The notes under the pieces are model-generated. The model saw only the letters and a list, made by a program, of their open reading frames with translations. It had not been told where the DNA came from and did no database searches. The position numbers were made by a program, and so were the translations under genes. A DNA stretch of 22,610 nucleotides from an uncultured Clostridia bacterium (GTDB lineage: Bacteria; Bacillota; Clostridia; Oscillospirales; Acutalibacteraceae), in contig CALAQQ010000252.1 of NCBI GenBank assembly GCA_937888485.1, forward strand, positions 1 through 22,610, in the 5' to 3' direction. Below are positions 6,603 to 16,589 of the stretch, piece after piece. The stretch's first letter is position 1, and each line of letters opens with the position of its first letter.

Positions 6603-8815
6603 AAGCCGAAATCTTTTCCTACTACAAGAACTATTTCAGTATCAAGCGGATAAGTCTGTGTTACACCAAGAATGCTTTGTGATGAAGCTGAAGGAGTTTG
6701 TGAGATGACTTTATTAACATCAGAGGGTGATGTTACAAGCTTTTCTTCCTTAACAACATTGTTAAATCCAAGTGCACTAAGCTGAGCAACTGCTGTCTCA
6801 TATGAAAGACCTGTAACAGAAGGCATAGCTTTTCTTGTCATAGGACTGATGCTGGAAGAATATGTTCCGTTGCTGATAACAGCAGGATTCTTTGTGAAAT
6901 CAACAGTACAGGTGTAATACTCTTTATCATCGATATAAACCTTTACAGAAACATCTTCACCGCTTCCCTGAATATCGGTAGAATACTCTTTACCGTCCAT
7001 AAGCAGAGTCTTTGTTACAAAAGATTCATTGTTGACAAATACTTCAAAATTACCTCTTGTGCTTCCTGATGAAGGAAGATTAATTGTAAGAGTTGCTGTT
7101 CCGACTTCCGGAATACCGTTACTTGCAACAAGTTTAACCTTGCTGCCCTGAATAACTTTTTCACCAGATTCAGGTTCGGTTCTGATAACTGTTCCGCTGG
7201 TTTCGGAACTGTTTTCATAAATGATTTCATCATCAACGGTAAGACCAACGGATTCGATAATAGCCTTTGCCATTTCAATATCCCAACCGACAGCATTATC
7301 GGGAACCTGAATCAAATCTTCATCACTTGCAAAATAAATGGTAATTGTTGTATCCGAGCTGACTTCCGTATTGGCGGTAGGTTCTGTTTTTATAACAGTA
7401 CCGAATTCCTGAACAAGATTAAGAATCGGAAGCGATTGCACTTTGAAGCCCTTGGATTCAAGTGTTTCTTTTGCAAGTTCATGCTGATAACCGACAACAT
7501 CAGGAACAACAAGTTCCTGTGCATTGTCAGCAACAGAAAGAGTAATAACATTATTTTCAGGTGTTACCTTCTGACTGCTTGCAGGAACCTGGAAGAAAAC
7601 TGTTCCGTCTTCATATGAACTGTTTGATACAGATTCAACAATAAAATCAAAATCATTTTCATATTCAGAACCGGCAATCTCTGTTTCATAATTCATTCCG
7701 AAGAAATTCGGAACAACAAGAGTATCGGGCTGGAAAACGTCTGTGAAGAAAAACAGGAAAACAAAAACAAAAAGTGCAAGAACAAGTAATCCTATTGTTA
7801 CACCGATTGCAACAAGACCGCCTCTGCCTGAATGTTCTTCTTCATCGTCGTAATCATCATAATCAGACGGTGCAATAACAGAAGGCTGTGTCTGCGGGAT
7901 AACAGGTGCAACAGCTGCAGAGGGTTTTCTGGGAACAAATTTTGTGGGATCATTGTCTACAAAATAGTCACGCTGAAATCTGATTGTAGGATTACGTTTG
8001 AATTCTTCAATATCAAGTAGCATTTCTGCCGCAGTAAGATATCTGTCCTTGGCATTTTTCTGCATAGCATGCATAACAATCTGCTCAAGTCCGACAGGAA
8101 TACTGCTGTTAAGCTCTCTGGGACGTTTGGGGTCACTCTGAAGCTGCATAAGAGCTACGGAAACAGAGTTATCGCTCTGGAAAGGAAGCTGACCCGTGAG
8201 CATTTCATAAAGAACAACACCAACAGAATAAATATCGGCTCTGTCGTCGGTTGTGTCACCTCTTGCCTGTTCAGGGCTTATATAGTGAACCGAACCGATT
8301 GCGCTGTCTGTCATTGTTTTGGTATCGCTGTAACTGAAACGGGCAATACCAAAGTCGGTAACCTTAATATTACCGTTTGAAAGAAGCATAATGTTCTGAG
8401 GCTTGATATCTCTGTGAACAATCCCTTTGTCATGAGCATGCTGAAGCGCACGGAGAATCTGCATGGTAAAATGAACGGTTTCTTTTATTCCGAGTTTACC
8501 CTGCTGTTCAATATACTCTTTCAATGTTATTCCTTCAACATGTTCCATAACGATATATTGAAGTCTGTCACCGTAACTGACGTTGAAAACCTTAACAATA
8601 TTGGGATGAGAAAGAACTGCAATTGCCTTTGATTCATTCTTGAATCTGCGGCGAAATTCTTCATTTGCAAGGTATTCTTCCTTCAAGATTTTAACGGCAA
8701 CGGTTCTGTCATCAATATTATCATAGGCTTTATATACAACAGCCATTCCGCCTACGCCGATTACTTCCTGAATTTCATATCGACCGTCAAGTCTTTTTCC
8801 TGTGTAATTATCCAT
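6599..8815 (-). CDS. prkC: PASTA-domain Ser/Thr protein kinase PrkC
   Basis: A membrane eukaryotic-type kinase that senses muropeptide/peptidoglycan and regulates wall growth, translation and germination. Counting from the ATG at 8815: Gly-rich loop IGVGGMAVVYKA, Lys42 in VAVKIL, HRDIKPQN (catalytic Asp136), DFG (154-156), SPEQARG; a basic/acidic linker; a membrane span at about 334-358; then extracellular PASTA repeats. Three PASTA units run in series from about 365. A beta-rich spacer of about 80 residues follows, and then a fourth PASTA unit (MPSVTGLSYETAVAQL). I choose the ATG at 8815 because GAAAGGA (8824-8830) precedes it by 8 bases; a TTG at 8839 lacks a site. It lies 36 bases after prpC and overlaps rsgA by 4 bases. 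Confidence 0.95.
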   Translation of the reverse strand: MDNYTGKRLDGRYEIQEVIGVGGMAVVYKAYDNIDDRTVAVKILKEEYLANEEFRRRFKNESKAIAVLSHPNIVKVFNVSYGDRLQYIVMEHVEGITLKEYIEQQGKLGIKETVHFTMQILRALQHAHDKGIVHRDIKPQNIMLLSNGNIKVTDFGIARFSYSDTKTMTDSAIGSVHYISPEQARGDTTDDRADIYSVGVVLYEMLTGQLPFQSDNSVSVALMQLQSDPKRPRELNSSIPVGLEQIVMHAMQKNAKDRYLTAAEMLLDIEEFKRNPTIRFQRDYFVDNDPTKFVPRKPSAAVAPVIPQTQPSVIAPSDYDDYDDEEEHSGRGGLVAIGVTIGLLVLALFVFVFLFFFTDVFQPDTLVVPNFFGMNYETEIAGSEYENDFDFIVESVSNSSYEDGTVFFQVPASSQKVTPENNVITLSVADNAQELVVPDVVGYQHELAKETLESKGFKVQSLPILNLVQEFGTVIKTEPTANTEVSSDTTITIYFASDEDLIQVPDNAVGWDIEMAKAIIESVGLTVDDEIIYENSSETSGTVIRTEPESGEKVIQGSKVKLVASNGIPEVGTATLTINLPSSGSTRGNFEVFVNNESFVTKTLLMDGKEYSTDIQGSGEDVSVKVYIDDKEYYTCTVDFTKNPAVISNGTYSSSISPMTRKAMPSVTGLSYETAVAQLSALGFNNVVKEEKLVTSPSDVNKVISQTPSASSQSILGVTQTYPLDTEIVLVVGKDFGL

Positions 8816-8851
8816 ATAAACTATCCTTTCAGAAAACAAATCAAAATGAAC

Positions 8852-9577
8852 TTAATATGCAACGGCTACAACAGTTACGTTATCACCGCCACCGTTTTGG
8901 TTTGCAAGGTTCACAAGTCTGTCTGCATAATCATAGTAACAACCGTCATCGGTAAGATTGATTATATCTTCGGTTCTAACATAATTTGTTAATCCGTCAG
9001 AACAAAGAAGCAACAAATCATTTTCATTGAACGGCTCCTGACAAAAATCAACCTTAACAACATCATCAACACCAAGAGCACGTGTAATTATATGCTTATC
9101 AGGATGAGCAGAAGCTTCTTCTGCAGAAATCTCACCGCTTTCAATCATATGTTGAATAATTGAGTGATCTTTTGTCAGCTGATTAAGAATACCATCGGAT
9201 TTCTTATACGCTCTGCTGTCACCGACATGAGCAATATAAACATAAGATTCGGATATTATTGCCGCAACGGCAGTTGTACCCATTCCATAATAATTATCAT
9301 CTGTACGGGATAAATTAAAAACAAATCGATTAGCACTTTCCAATGCAGAAACAAGCAGACTTTTTATTGATATATCGCTCATATCAGCAAAATATCTTTC
9401 GGTTATGTATTCTTTAATTGCCATAACAGCCTGATTGCTTGCGAGAGCACCTTCCGCTGCACCGCCCATACCGTCACATACAACAGCAAGAACAGCATTA
9501 TCAAGTTCAAATGCAGTATATGAGTCCTGATTGTTTTCACGGACCATTCCCGCATCTGTACGAGCAACTATTTTCAT
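8852..9577 (-). CDS. prpC: PP2C-type protein phosphatase PrpC
   Basis: A metal-dependent Ser/Thr phosphatase that reverses PrkC phosphorylation. Its 241 residues carry the bacterial PP2C motifs in order: RTDAGMVRENNQDS, VCDGMGG with metal-binding Asp35, AHVGDSRAY, ITRALG, LLLCSDGLTNYV and GGGDNVTVV. The length is typical of Stp/PrpC, with no extra domain or membrane span, so it is cytoplasmic. Its start overlaps the rlmN end by four bases (9574-9577) and prkC follows after 36 bases, the standard phosphatase-kinase pairing. Confidence 0.96.
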   Translation of the reverse strand: MKIVARTDAGMVRENNQDSYTAFELDNAVLAVVCDGMGGAAEGALASNQAVMAIKEYITERYFADMSDISIKSLLVSALESANRFVFNLSRTDDNYYGMGTTAVAAIISESYVYIAHVGDSRAYKKSDGILNQLTKDHSIIQHMIESGEISAEEASAHPDKHIITRALGVDDVVKVDFCQEPFNENDLLLLCSDGLTNYVRTEDIINLTDDGCYYDYADRLVNLANQNGGGDNVTVVAVAY

Positions 9578-10626
9578 ACATCATCCTCCTTCTGCCTGTT
9601 TTTATTTTCCTTAAGTCTTAATTGACCGCAGGAAGCATCAATGTCCGAACCGAGTTTTCTTCTGACGGTTGCATTGATACCGCTTTTTGAAAGAATATCA
9701 ATGAAACGTTCTATTCTTTCCGGAGTGCTCGGTTTATAAGGGCTTTCCGCAACTTCATTAACCGGTATAAGATTGACATGACAAAGCATTCCTTTAAGCT
9801 TTGAAGCGAGAAGCCTTGCACACTCATCCGTATCATTAAAACCGGAAAGCATGGAATATTCAAAAGAAATTCTTCGTGAAGTTTCCTGAGTATATCTTCT
9901 GCATATTTTTAAAAGTCCGTCAATGGGATACCGTTTGTTAACGGGCATGATTTGACTTCTGATTTCATCACTCGGAGCATGAAGCGAAATTGAAAGAGTT
10001 AACTGCAATTTTTTATCAAGAAGCTCTTCGATTTTAGGAACAATTCCGCATGTTGAAAGAGAAATATTTCTCATTGAAATATTAACTCCGTTTTCATCAG
10101 TCACGAGTTCAAGAAATCTCATTACATTTTCATAATTATCAAGAGGTTCACCCATGCCCATGAGTACGATATGTGAAATGCGTTCGCCGATATCCTTCTG
10201 TGCAGTATACAGTTGCGAAAGAATTTCACCTGCATTAAGACTTCTTTTGAATCCGCCAAGCGTAGAAGCACAAAACGCACATCCCATTTTGCATCCGACC
10301 TGAGATGAAACGCAGATAGTATAACCGTATTTATATTTCATAACAACGCTTTCAATATAATCGCCGTCATGAAGTTTGAACAAATATTTGACAGTGCTGT
10401 CAATTTTAGAAACTTGTTTCTTTTCTATTTTACAATTTATAAGCGGGAATTTTTCATTTAGTTCTTCGCGAAGAGTTTTCGGAAGATTTGACATTTCATC
10501 ATAGCTGCTTGCAAGATGTTTATGAAGCCATTCATAAACCTGTTTTGCACGGAATTTCGGATATCCGTGAAGAGAAAATTCATCCGAAAGTTCAATGAAA
10601 GTCATCGAAAGTATATCTTTATTCAT
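9574..10626 (-). CDS. rlmN: Dual-specificity rRNA/tRNA adenine-C2 methyltransferase RlmN
   Basis: A radical-SAM enzyme that methylates C2 of A2503 in 23S rRNA and of A37 in some tRNAs. The 350 residues show the cluster motif CKMGCAFC (C112, C116, C119 bind the 4Fe-4S cluster), GMGEPLDNY, SLHAP and the C-terminal DIDASCGQL with Cys333, the residue that carries the transient methyl. That Cys and the preceding sequence favour RlmN over the resistance homologue Cfr, as does the housekeeping context. It overlaps rsmB upstream and prpC downstream by four bases each. Confidence 0.96.
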   Translation of the reverse strand: MNKDILSMTFIELSDEFSLHGYPKFRAKQVYEWLHKHLASSYDEMSNLPKTLREELNEKFPLINCKIEKKQVSKIDSTVKYLFKLHDGDYIESVVMKYKYGYTICVSSQVGCKMGCAFCASTLGGFKRSLNAGEILSQLYTAQKDIGERISHIVLMGMGEPLDNYENVMRFLELVTDENGVNISMRNISLSTCGIVPKIEELLDKKLQLTLSISLHAPSDEIRSQIMPVNKRYPIDGLLKICRRYTQETSRRISFEYSMLSGFNDTDECARLLASKLKGMLCHVNLIPVNEVAESPYKPSTPERIERFIDILSKSGINATVRRKLGSDIDASCGQLRLKENKNRQKEDDV

Positions 10627-11957
10627 TCAGCACCTCCGTTTTTTACAAACGCAGCAACAAAGAAACCGTCGGTTGAATGAATATGGGGCATTAACGTAAG
10701 ATACTTTTCTTCGTTGGAGAATCTGGGTAAATAGGGCAAAATATCAACTACAGAAAATTCGGGATGTTCACTTAAAAACCTGTCACAAACCTCAGAATTT
10801 TCCTTCGGATTGAGAGTGCAGGTTGAATAAATAAGTCTTCCACCGTCTTTTAAATATCTTACAGCATTACATAATATACGATACTGCAAATCGGGTAAAT
10901 TGTCAATATCTTCGGATTTTTTGAACCTTATTTCAGGTTTTCTGCGTATAATTCCGAGTCCCGAACAAGGAACATCACAAAGAACTCTGTCTGCAAGACC
11001 GTAGTTTTCATTGAATATAGATGCGTCTGAAAGATATGAGAAAACATTGGATAAACCAAGTCTTGAAGCACCGTTTTTTATCAGTTCAACCCTTGACTGA
11101 TAGATATCAAATGCTCTGAGAACACCAGTATTTTCCATCATCTGTGCAATTGTAAATGCTTTACCTCCCGGTGCTGAGCACAGGTCAAAGACTGTTTCAC
11201 CCGGTTTAGCATCAACAGCAAGACAACATATCTGTGAAGCCGAATCCTGAACATGAAAAAGACCTTTTTTATATGCTTCAAGCTCATCAACAGCATTCGA
11301 TGTATTAATGATTAAAGCATCGGGCAATAAATCGGATTTTTCAGCAACGACGCCTTCTTCTGCAAGCTTCCAAATCAATTCATCGGAGGAAATTTTAACA
11401 GTATTGCAACGGATAACAAGTGGCGGAGCTTCAAGAGCTTTTTCGGCAAGCATAAGGGCATTTTCATAACCGTATGCATCAATCCAAAGTGTAATCAACC
11501 ATTGAGGACATGAATATTTAACCGAAAGATATTCAGGGTCGTTATCTTTACATTCGGGAAGTTTTAAACCGTTATCGGAAACCCTGCGAAGTACTGCATT
11601 AACCATTGATGCCGCGAAATGAGATTTATTCACTTTTGCAAGATTTACGCTTTCATTAACAGCTGCCCTTGAAGGAACTTTGTCCATAAACAAAAGCTGA
11701 TATGTACCCATTCTGAGAATGGTATGCAATTCAGGTTTAAGTTTTCTGACAGGCTGATTAAGGTAAAGACCGAGATTGTAGTCTATTAATATAAGTCTGT
11801 CAAGTGTTCCGTAAACAATATTACAGACAAAGGCCTTATCCCTCTCATCAAGTCCGGGGTTTTCTTTTAAAAGGCTGTCAATAATAAGATTTGAATACGC
11901 TCCGTCTTTATGAACTTTTAAAAGTGCCTCAAATGCAATTTGCCTTGCATTCTTCAT
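10623..11957 (-). CDS. rsmB: 16S rRNA m5C967 methyltransferase RsmB
   Basis: The enzyme uses SAM to methylate C967 of 16S rRNA. Of its 444 residues, 1-130 form the NusB-like RNA-binding domain. The Rossmann methyltransferase follows, with the SAM motif CSAPGGK (260-266), DVPCSGLG (Cys331, product release) and STCTLNP (Cys380, nucleophile). The length is normal. It starts 21 bases after the metallopeptidase stop and its own stop overlaps the rlmN start. Confidence 0.95.
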   Translation of the reverse strand: MKNARQIAFEALLKVHKDGAYSNLIIDSLLKENPGLDERDKAFVCNIVYGTLDRLILIDYNLGLYLNQPVRKLKPELHTILRMGTYQLLFMDKVPSRAAVNESVNLAKVNKSHFAASMVNAVLRRVSDNGLKLPECKDNDPEYLSVKYSCPQWLITLWIDAYGYENALMLAEKALEAPPLVIRCNTVKISSDELIWKLAEEGVVAEKSDLLPDALIINTSNAVDELEAYKKGLFHVQDSASQICCLAVDAKPGETVFDLCSAPGGKAFTIAQMMENTGVLRAFDIYQSRVELIKNGASRLGLSNVFSYLSDASIFNENYGLADRVLCDVPCSGLGIIRRKPEIRFKKSEDIDNLPDLQYRILCNAVRYLKDGGRLIYSTCTLNPKENSEVCDRFLSEHPEFSVVDILPYLPRFSNEEKYLTLMPHIHSTDGFFVAAFVKNGGAE

Positions 11958-11978
11958 ATATCCAGCGTCCTTTCAGGG

Positions 11979-12671
11979 TCAATTTCTTCTTCGGTTAAAT
12001 CTGAGAATAAGTCGGAGTAAGTTCGCAATTGCAACAATAAGCGAAGCGACATAAGTCATTGCCGCAGCGGTAAGAACCTTTTTGGTTCCTGTAATTTCAT
12101 CATCATAAAGAAGTTTTGTCTCATCAATAACTTTAACAGCTCTTCGGCTTGCATTGAATTCAACAGGAAGAGTTACCAAATGAAAAACAGCAATCAATGC
12201 ATAAAGCATCAGACCGATAACAATAAGAGGTTCAAATCCGAGAAAATAGCCGAGTAAGGCAAGAGGAACACCTAACGATGAGCCGATATTACAAACAGGC
12301 ACAAGACTGTTTCTGATTTTTATCGGGGCATAATTTTCTGCATGCTGTGCAGCGTGACCGGCTTCATGACAGGCAACACCGACTGCTGCTATTGAACTGC
12401 CTGAATAAACTTCAGAGGACAGTCTGATAACCTTCGCTTTCGGGTCATAGTGGTCACTGAGTTTACCTGAAATCTGTTCTATTCTGACATCATGAATCCC
12501 ATAATGCGTTAGAACAGCCTGAGCTGCATAAGCACCTGTTATATTTCTGGAATTTGAAATTTTTGAAAATTTATTATAGGTTGACTTAACCATTATCTGA
12601 GCAACCATTGCAAGTATCATTGCCGGAATAACAAGAATTATATAATAATAATCATAAAAGAAATACGGCAT
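11979..12671 (-). CDS. Membrane zinc metallopeptidase, YugP family
   Basis: 230 residues: an N-terminal membrane segment (about 10-28), a cytoplasmic stretch with GAYAAQAVL, the zinc motif CHEAGHAAQH (HEAGH at 102-106), then further hydrophobic segments at about 130-165 and 200-222. This is the neutral zinc metallopeptidase family of B. subtilis YugP, whose substrate is not known. It is commonly embedded between fmt and rsmB in Clostridia, as here. GGAAGGAGAG precedes the ATG. It is part of the tight fmt-rsmB run, with 18 bases to fmt. Confidence 0.88.
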   Translation of the reverse strand: MPYFFYDYYYIILVIPAMILAMVAQIMVKSTYNKFSKISNSRNITGAYAAQAVLTHYGIHDVRIEQISGKLSDHYDPKAKVIRLSSEVYSGSSIAAVGVACHEAGHAAQHAENYAPIKIRNSLVPVCNIGSSLGVPLALLGYFLGFEPLIVIGLMLYALIAVFHLVTLPVEFNASRRAVKVIDETKLLYDDEITGTKKVLTAAAMTYVASLIVAIANLLRLILRFNRRRN

Positions 12672-12689
12672 AATTACTCTCCTTCCGTA

Positions 12690-13616
12690 TTATTTAAATC
12701 TGTCTCCGATTTCAACAGGATTTCCTCTCATGAAATCTGCGGCAGACATAGCTTTTTTTCCTTCAGCCTGGATATTCAGAATCTCAATACATTTTCCGTC
12801 ACCACACGAAACAACAAGATTTTTTCCTGTTTGAATAATTTCACCGGCTGAACCGCCTTTGCAGTCGGAAAGTACACTCCTGTGAATTTTTACTTTTTTA
12901 CCGTTAAGAACTGCTGTAGCAGAAGGCCAGGGACAAAGACCTCTGATTTTATTATGAACTTCACAAGCGGTTAAATTCCAGTCAATCGGTGAGAGTTCCT
13001 TGGAAAGCATTGGTGCGTATGTGAATTTATCATGATTCTGTTTTTTTGGTTTCAATTCATTTTTAAGAAGAAGACTGATTGTTTTTTCAAGAATTTCAGC
13101 GCCGAGAACAGAAAGTTTATCATGCATTTCTCCGGCAGTGTCATTTTCACCGATTTCAATTTCTCCCTTAATGAGCATGTCACCAGTATCAAGACCTTCA
13201 TCCATCTGCATGGATGTTACACCTGTCTTTTTTAAACCGTTGATTACTGACCATTGAATGGGAGCAGCGCCTCTTAATTCGGGAAGAAGAGATGCATGGA
13301 TATTAATACAACCGAATTCAGGATAACTAAGAATTTCTTTTGGAAGTATTTTACCGTAAGCAACAACTATAACAAGCTCGGGATCAGCCTCTTTGAGCAT
13401 TTCAAGCGCTGTACCGTCTTTCATTTTAGTAGGCTGATAAACAGGAATACCGTATTCCAACGCAAGCTGTTTTACGGGCGGAGGAGTAAGAATCATTTTT
13501 CTTCCCTGAGGTTTATCAGGCTGAGTAAATACTCCTGTTACTTCATGACCGCAATCTATCAGTTTCTGAAGGCACGGAACAGCAAATTCGGGCGTACCCA
13601 TAAAAACTACTCTCAT
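12690..13616 (-). CDS. fmt: Methionyl-tRNA formyltransferase
   Basis: The enzyme formylates initiator Met-tRNA with 10-formyl-THF. The 308-residue protein begins MRVVFMGTPEFA and has the catalytic segment NIHASLLPELRGAAPIQW (Asn105, His107), MDEGLDTGDM with Asp143, and a C-terminal OB-fold (from about 205). The catalytic triad spacing equals that of the E. coli enzyme. ATGA overlap with def upstream couples the enzyme that adds the formyl group to the one that removes it. Confidence 0.97.
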   Translation of the reverse strand: MRVVFMGTPEFAVPCLQKLIDCGHEVTGVFTQPDKPQGRKMILTPPPVKQLALEYGIPVYQPTKMKDGTALEMLKEADPELVIVVAYGKILPKEILSYPEFGCINIHASLLPELRGAAPIQWSVINGLKKTGVTSMQMDEGLDTGDMLIKGEIEIGENDTAGEMHDKLSVLGAEILEKTISLLLKNELKPKKQNHDKFTYAPMLSKELSPIDWNLTACEVHNKIRGLCPWPSATAVLNGKKVKIHRSVLSDCKGGSAGEIIQTGKNLVVSCGDGKCIEILNIQAEGKKAMSAADFMRGNPVEIGDRFK

Positions 13617-14065
13617 TCTTTTTTCTCCTTAATAACACGCTGAGTAAAAACAACACCGTCAAGATGATCTGTTTCATGGCAGAAACATCTTGCCTTAAGA
13701 CCTTCGCCTTTATAAATGCACCACTTACCGTTTCTGTCCTGTGCCTGAATTTTAACAACAGCAGGTCTGCAGGTAACACCGGATTCACCGGGAAGAGAAA
13801 GACAGCCTTCTTCTTCAAACTGCTCGCCCTCCGTACCGATAATTTCAGGATTTATAAGTTCAATATATCCGTCGCCGCAATCAATTACAACAACTCTTCT
13901 TAAAATGCCGACTTGTACAGCCGCAAGACCTACTCCGTTTGCGTTATACATTGTTTCCTTCATATCATCAAGAAGCTGCCAAAGTCGATCATCAAATTTT
14001 TCAACTTTACGAGATTTTTTTTCTAAAATCGGGTCACCGATTTTAACAATATTTCTTATTGCCAT
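13613..14065 (-). CDS. def: Peptide deformylase
   Basis: A metalloenzyme that removes the N-formyl group from nascent proteins. Counting from the ATG at 14065, the 150 residues contain GVGLAAVQVG (motif I), EEGCLSLPG (motif II, metal-binding Cys88) and CHETDHLDG (motif III, His130 and His134 with the catalytic Glu between). The start is set by GAAAGGA (14075-14081), nine bases before the ATG; a TTG three codons earlier is too close to it. It lies 46 bases downstream of priA and overlaps fmt by four bases. Confidence 0.97.
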   Translation of the reverse strand: MAIRNIVKIGDPILEKKSRKVEKFDDRLWQLLDDMKETMYNANGVGLAAVQVGILRRVVVIDCGDGYIELINPEIIGTEGEQFEEEGCLSLPGESGVTCRPAVVKIQAQDRNGKWCIYKGEGLKARCFCHETDHLDGVVFTQRVIKEKKE

Positions 14066-14111
14066 AAATATCAATCCTTTCGTGCATTGATATAAATAAT
14101 GTAATTAAATA

Positions 14112-16553
14112 TCAAATTGTGCTGTCAGGGTTCATATCAGCATAAACCGTTACAGACGAAAACCTTGAATCCGTGCCGGATTTAACAAGAAGCTTTGAAA
14201 CAAGCTGTCTGAACCTCGGCGAATTTCTGCACTTAATTATTAATCTGTATCTGTATTTTCCATTGATTTTTGCAACTCTTGATGGCATCGGACCAAGAAT
14301 TATTACTTTTTCACCTGAAAATTCTCCATTAAGAAAAATCTTAAGGTTGTCCAACATCTCATTCGCTGCCATTTTTACTGCCACTTCATTTTCGCTGACA
14401 AAACCAATAACACAAATATCGCAGTAAGGGGGATAAATCAATGCCTTACGAAGCTTTATTTCTGTTTCAAAAAATTCATCATAATCCTGTTTTGCGGCAA
14501 GTCGGATTATTTCATTTTCAGGAGTAAGAGTCTGGATAATCGCTGTACCTTTAAATTCACCTCTTCCCGAACGTCCTACAACCTGTGTAAGCAAAGAAAA
14601 GGTTTTTTCAAGACTGCGAAAATCATCATTATAGAGTTGCTGATCAACCGAAACAACTCCGACAAGGGTAACATTCGGAAAGTTAAGCCCTTTGGCAACC
14701 ATCTGTGTACCAATCATTATGTCATATTCACCTTTAGAAAAGCTCTCAAGAAGTTTTTCGTGAGAATTTCTGCCGGATGTTGAATCTGTATCCATTCTGA
14801 CAATTCCTGCTTCAGGAAAAAGCAAAGCAAGTTCGTCTTCAATTTTCTGAGTTCCGAAACCGGATAGTCTGACAGCTTTTTCACCGCACGACGGACAGGT
14901 TTCACACATAGGAATTGAATAGCCGCAATAATGACACATCAGTCTGCGATTCGCCATATGATATGTCATTGAAATACTGCAATGCGGACAGCAAATAACA
15001 TCACCGCAGGAATTACATGACACAAAGGTATTAAAACCTCTTCTGTTAATAAGAAGAATGGATTGTTTCTTTTTATCAAGATTACCCTTAAGAAAATTAT
15101 AAAGGGTCTGGCTGATCTCTTTGCTTCCATCGACTTTAGCTTCACTTCGCATATCAACAGTTATCACTTCAGGTAATACAGCATTACCGTATCTTTTGGT
15201 TAAGGTGCAAAGTTCATATTTACCGCTGAGTGCAGAGGCATAGCTTTCAATACTCGGAGTTGCCGATGCAAGCACAAGAAGACAATTATTATATGCTGCT
15301 CTGAATTTCGCAACATCAATAGCATTGTATCTCGGAGTCTGTTCAGATTTATAGGTGTGTTCCTGTTCTTCGTCAATTATTATGAGTCCTAAATTTTCTG
15401 TCGGTGCAAAAACAGCACTTCTTGTTCCTATAACAATTTTTGCTTCACCGTTTTTTACTCTCTTCCATTGTTCAAGTCTTTCACGAATAGTGAGTGCACT
15501 GTGAAAAACTGCAACATCTCCTCCGTATCTTTGTGTAAATAAAGAAAGTGTCTGCGGAGTAAGTCCGATTTCGGGAACAAGTACAAGAACGGATTTTCCG
15601 GCATCAACAACACGGTCAATAACGCTCATATAAACAGATGTCTTTCCGCTTCCGGTCACACCGTACAGCAGTGATACAGACGGTTTACCCGAAAGAGCAA
15701 GCGATGAAAGCTTATTATATGCTGAAACCTGCTCATCAGTCAAAACAATTTCATTTCTGATGCCTTTTTTATCTTTAAAATCAGGCAGTGATATTATTTC
15801 TTGTTCATAAGATTCACAAAGACCTTTTTTTACAAGTGAATATGCAACAGCAGGAGTAAGACCTGTAAAGTAACAAGCCTCTCTGACGCTTACTTCTCCC
15901 ATATCACGAATAACTTTCAACATATCACTTTGTTTTGATGTAAGCTTTACAGTTTCTGTTTCAGGAAGAGCTTTTAACATTTTAACTGTTAAATCGCCAA
16001 GATTTCTGATTGCATCTGTGTTAGAAAAAAGAATTCCTCTTTTTGCCATCGAATCAAAAACTTTATGCTTTGGCTTAAAGGTTAACGCTTTGATAATATT
16101 ATCTTCTTTAACAAAAACAACACGTCTTTTAAGATAATCATAAATTTCTTTTTCGGAATCTTCAAGCTTATCGATTAATTCAGACTCAACCTCAGGATTT
16201 GCAGCATACGAAATGACAATTCTGTTATTTATGCCTGACGGAAGCATTGCTTTGGCAGCTTCATAAAAGGTACAAAAAGTCCTGTCTTTTATCCAACGCG
16301 CAAGTTCAATTAATTCATCACTGAGAATAGGCTGTTCATCTGTTAAAGCGGTAATCTTTTTAAGTTTTTTCCCTTCCGAAAAATCAGTTACATCAAAAAC
16401 AAAACCGATTCTTTTTTTATTACTCTGTCCGAACGGAACAGTAACACGGCATCCTTTTTTTACTGATGCCTCAAGTTCGGGAGGAATAATATAATCGAAT
16501 TCTTTGTCGAATGAAAAGTTTGTTAACTCAACGGCAACCTTTGCATATTTCAT
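14112..16553 (-). CDS. priA: Primosomal replication restart helicase PriA
   Basis: A 3'-5' DNA helicase that reloads the replisome at stalled forks. The 813 residues show the N-terminal DNA 3'-end-binding domain (about 1-105), Walker A GVTGSGKTS (298-306), the DEAH-box variant DEEQEH (394-399), LASATPS, a zinc-binding insertion with paired cysteines (C513/C516, C522/C525, C540/C543, C553/C556), then TQMVAKGLNFPNV and VVGRSGRGEF. It is complete. GGGAGG precedes the ATG. Upstream neighbour rpoZ ends 36 bases away; the coaBC gene that separates them in B. subtilis is not here. Confidence 0.96.
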   Translation of the reverse strand: MKYAKVAVELTNFSFDKEFDYIIPPELEASVKKGCRVTVPFGQSNKKRIGFVFDVTDFSEGKKLKKITALTDEQPILSDELIELARWIKDRTFCTFYEAAKAMLPSGINNRIVISYAANPEVESELIDKLEDSEKEIYDYLKRRVVFVKEDNIIKALTFKPKHKVFDSMAKRGILFSNTDAIRNLGDLTVKMLKALPETETVKLTSKQSDMLKVIRDMGEVSVREACYFTGLTPAVAYSLVKKGLCESYEQEIISLPDFKDKKGIRNEIVLTDEQVSAYNKLSSLALSGKPSVSLLYGVTGSGKTSVYMSVIDRVVDAGKSVLVLVPEIGLTPQTLSLFTQRYGGDVAVFHSALTIRERLEQWKRVKNGEAKIVIGTRSAVFAPTENLGLIIIDEEQEHTYKSEQTPRYNAIDVAKFRAAYNNCLLVLASATPSIESYASALSGKYELCTLTKRYGNAVLPEVITVDMRSEAKVDGSKEISQTLYNFLKGNLDKKKQSILLINRRGFNTFVSCNSCGDVICCPHCSISMTYHMANRRLMCHYCGYSIPMCETCPSCGEKAVRLSGFGTQKIEDELALLFPEAGIVRMDTDSTSGRNSHEKLLESFSKGEYDIMIGTQMVAKGLNFPNVTLVGVVSVDQQLYNDDFRSLEKTFSLLTQVVGRSGRGEFKGTAIIQTLTPENEIIRLAAKQDYDEFFETEIKLRKALIYPPYCDICVIGFVSENEVAVKMAANEMLDNLKIFLNGEFSGEKVIILGPMPSRVAKINGKYRYRLIIKCRNSPRFRQLVSKLLVKSGTDSRFSSVTVYADMNPDSTI

Positions 16554-16589
16554 CCGATTATCCTCCCTTCAAAAAGTTTTAAAAACAAA

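Noticed and set aside
13296..13643. Plus-strand 115-codon frame opposite fmt
   Set aside because: Shadow of fmt, with no family resemblance and no ribosome site.
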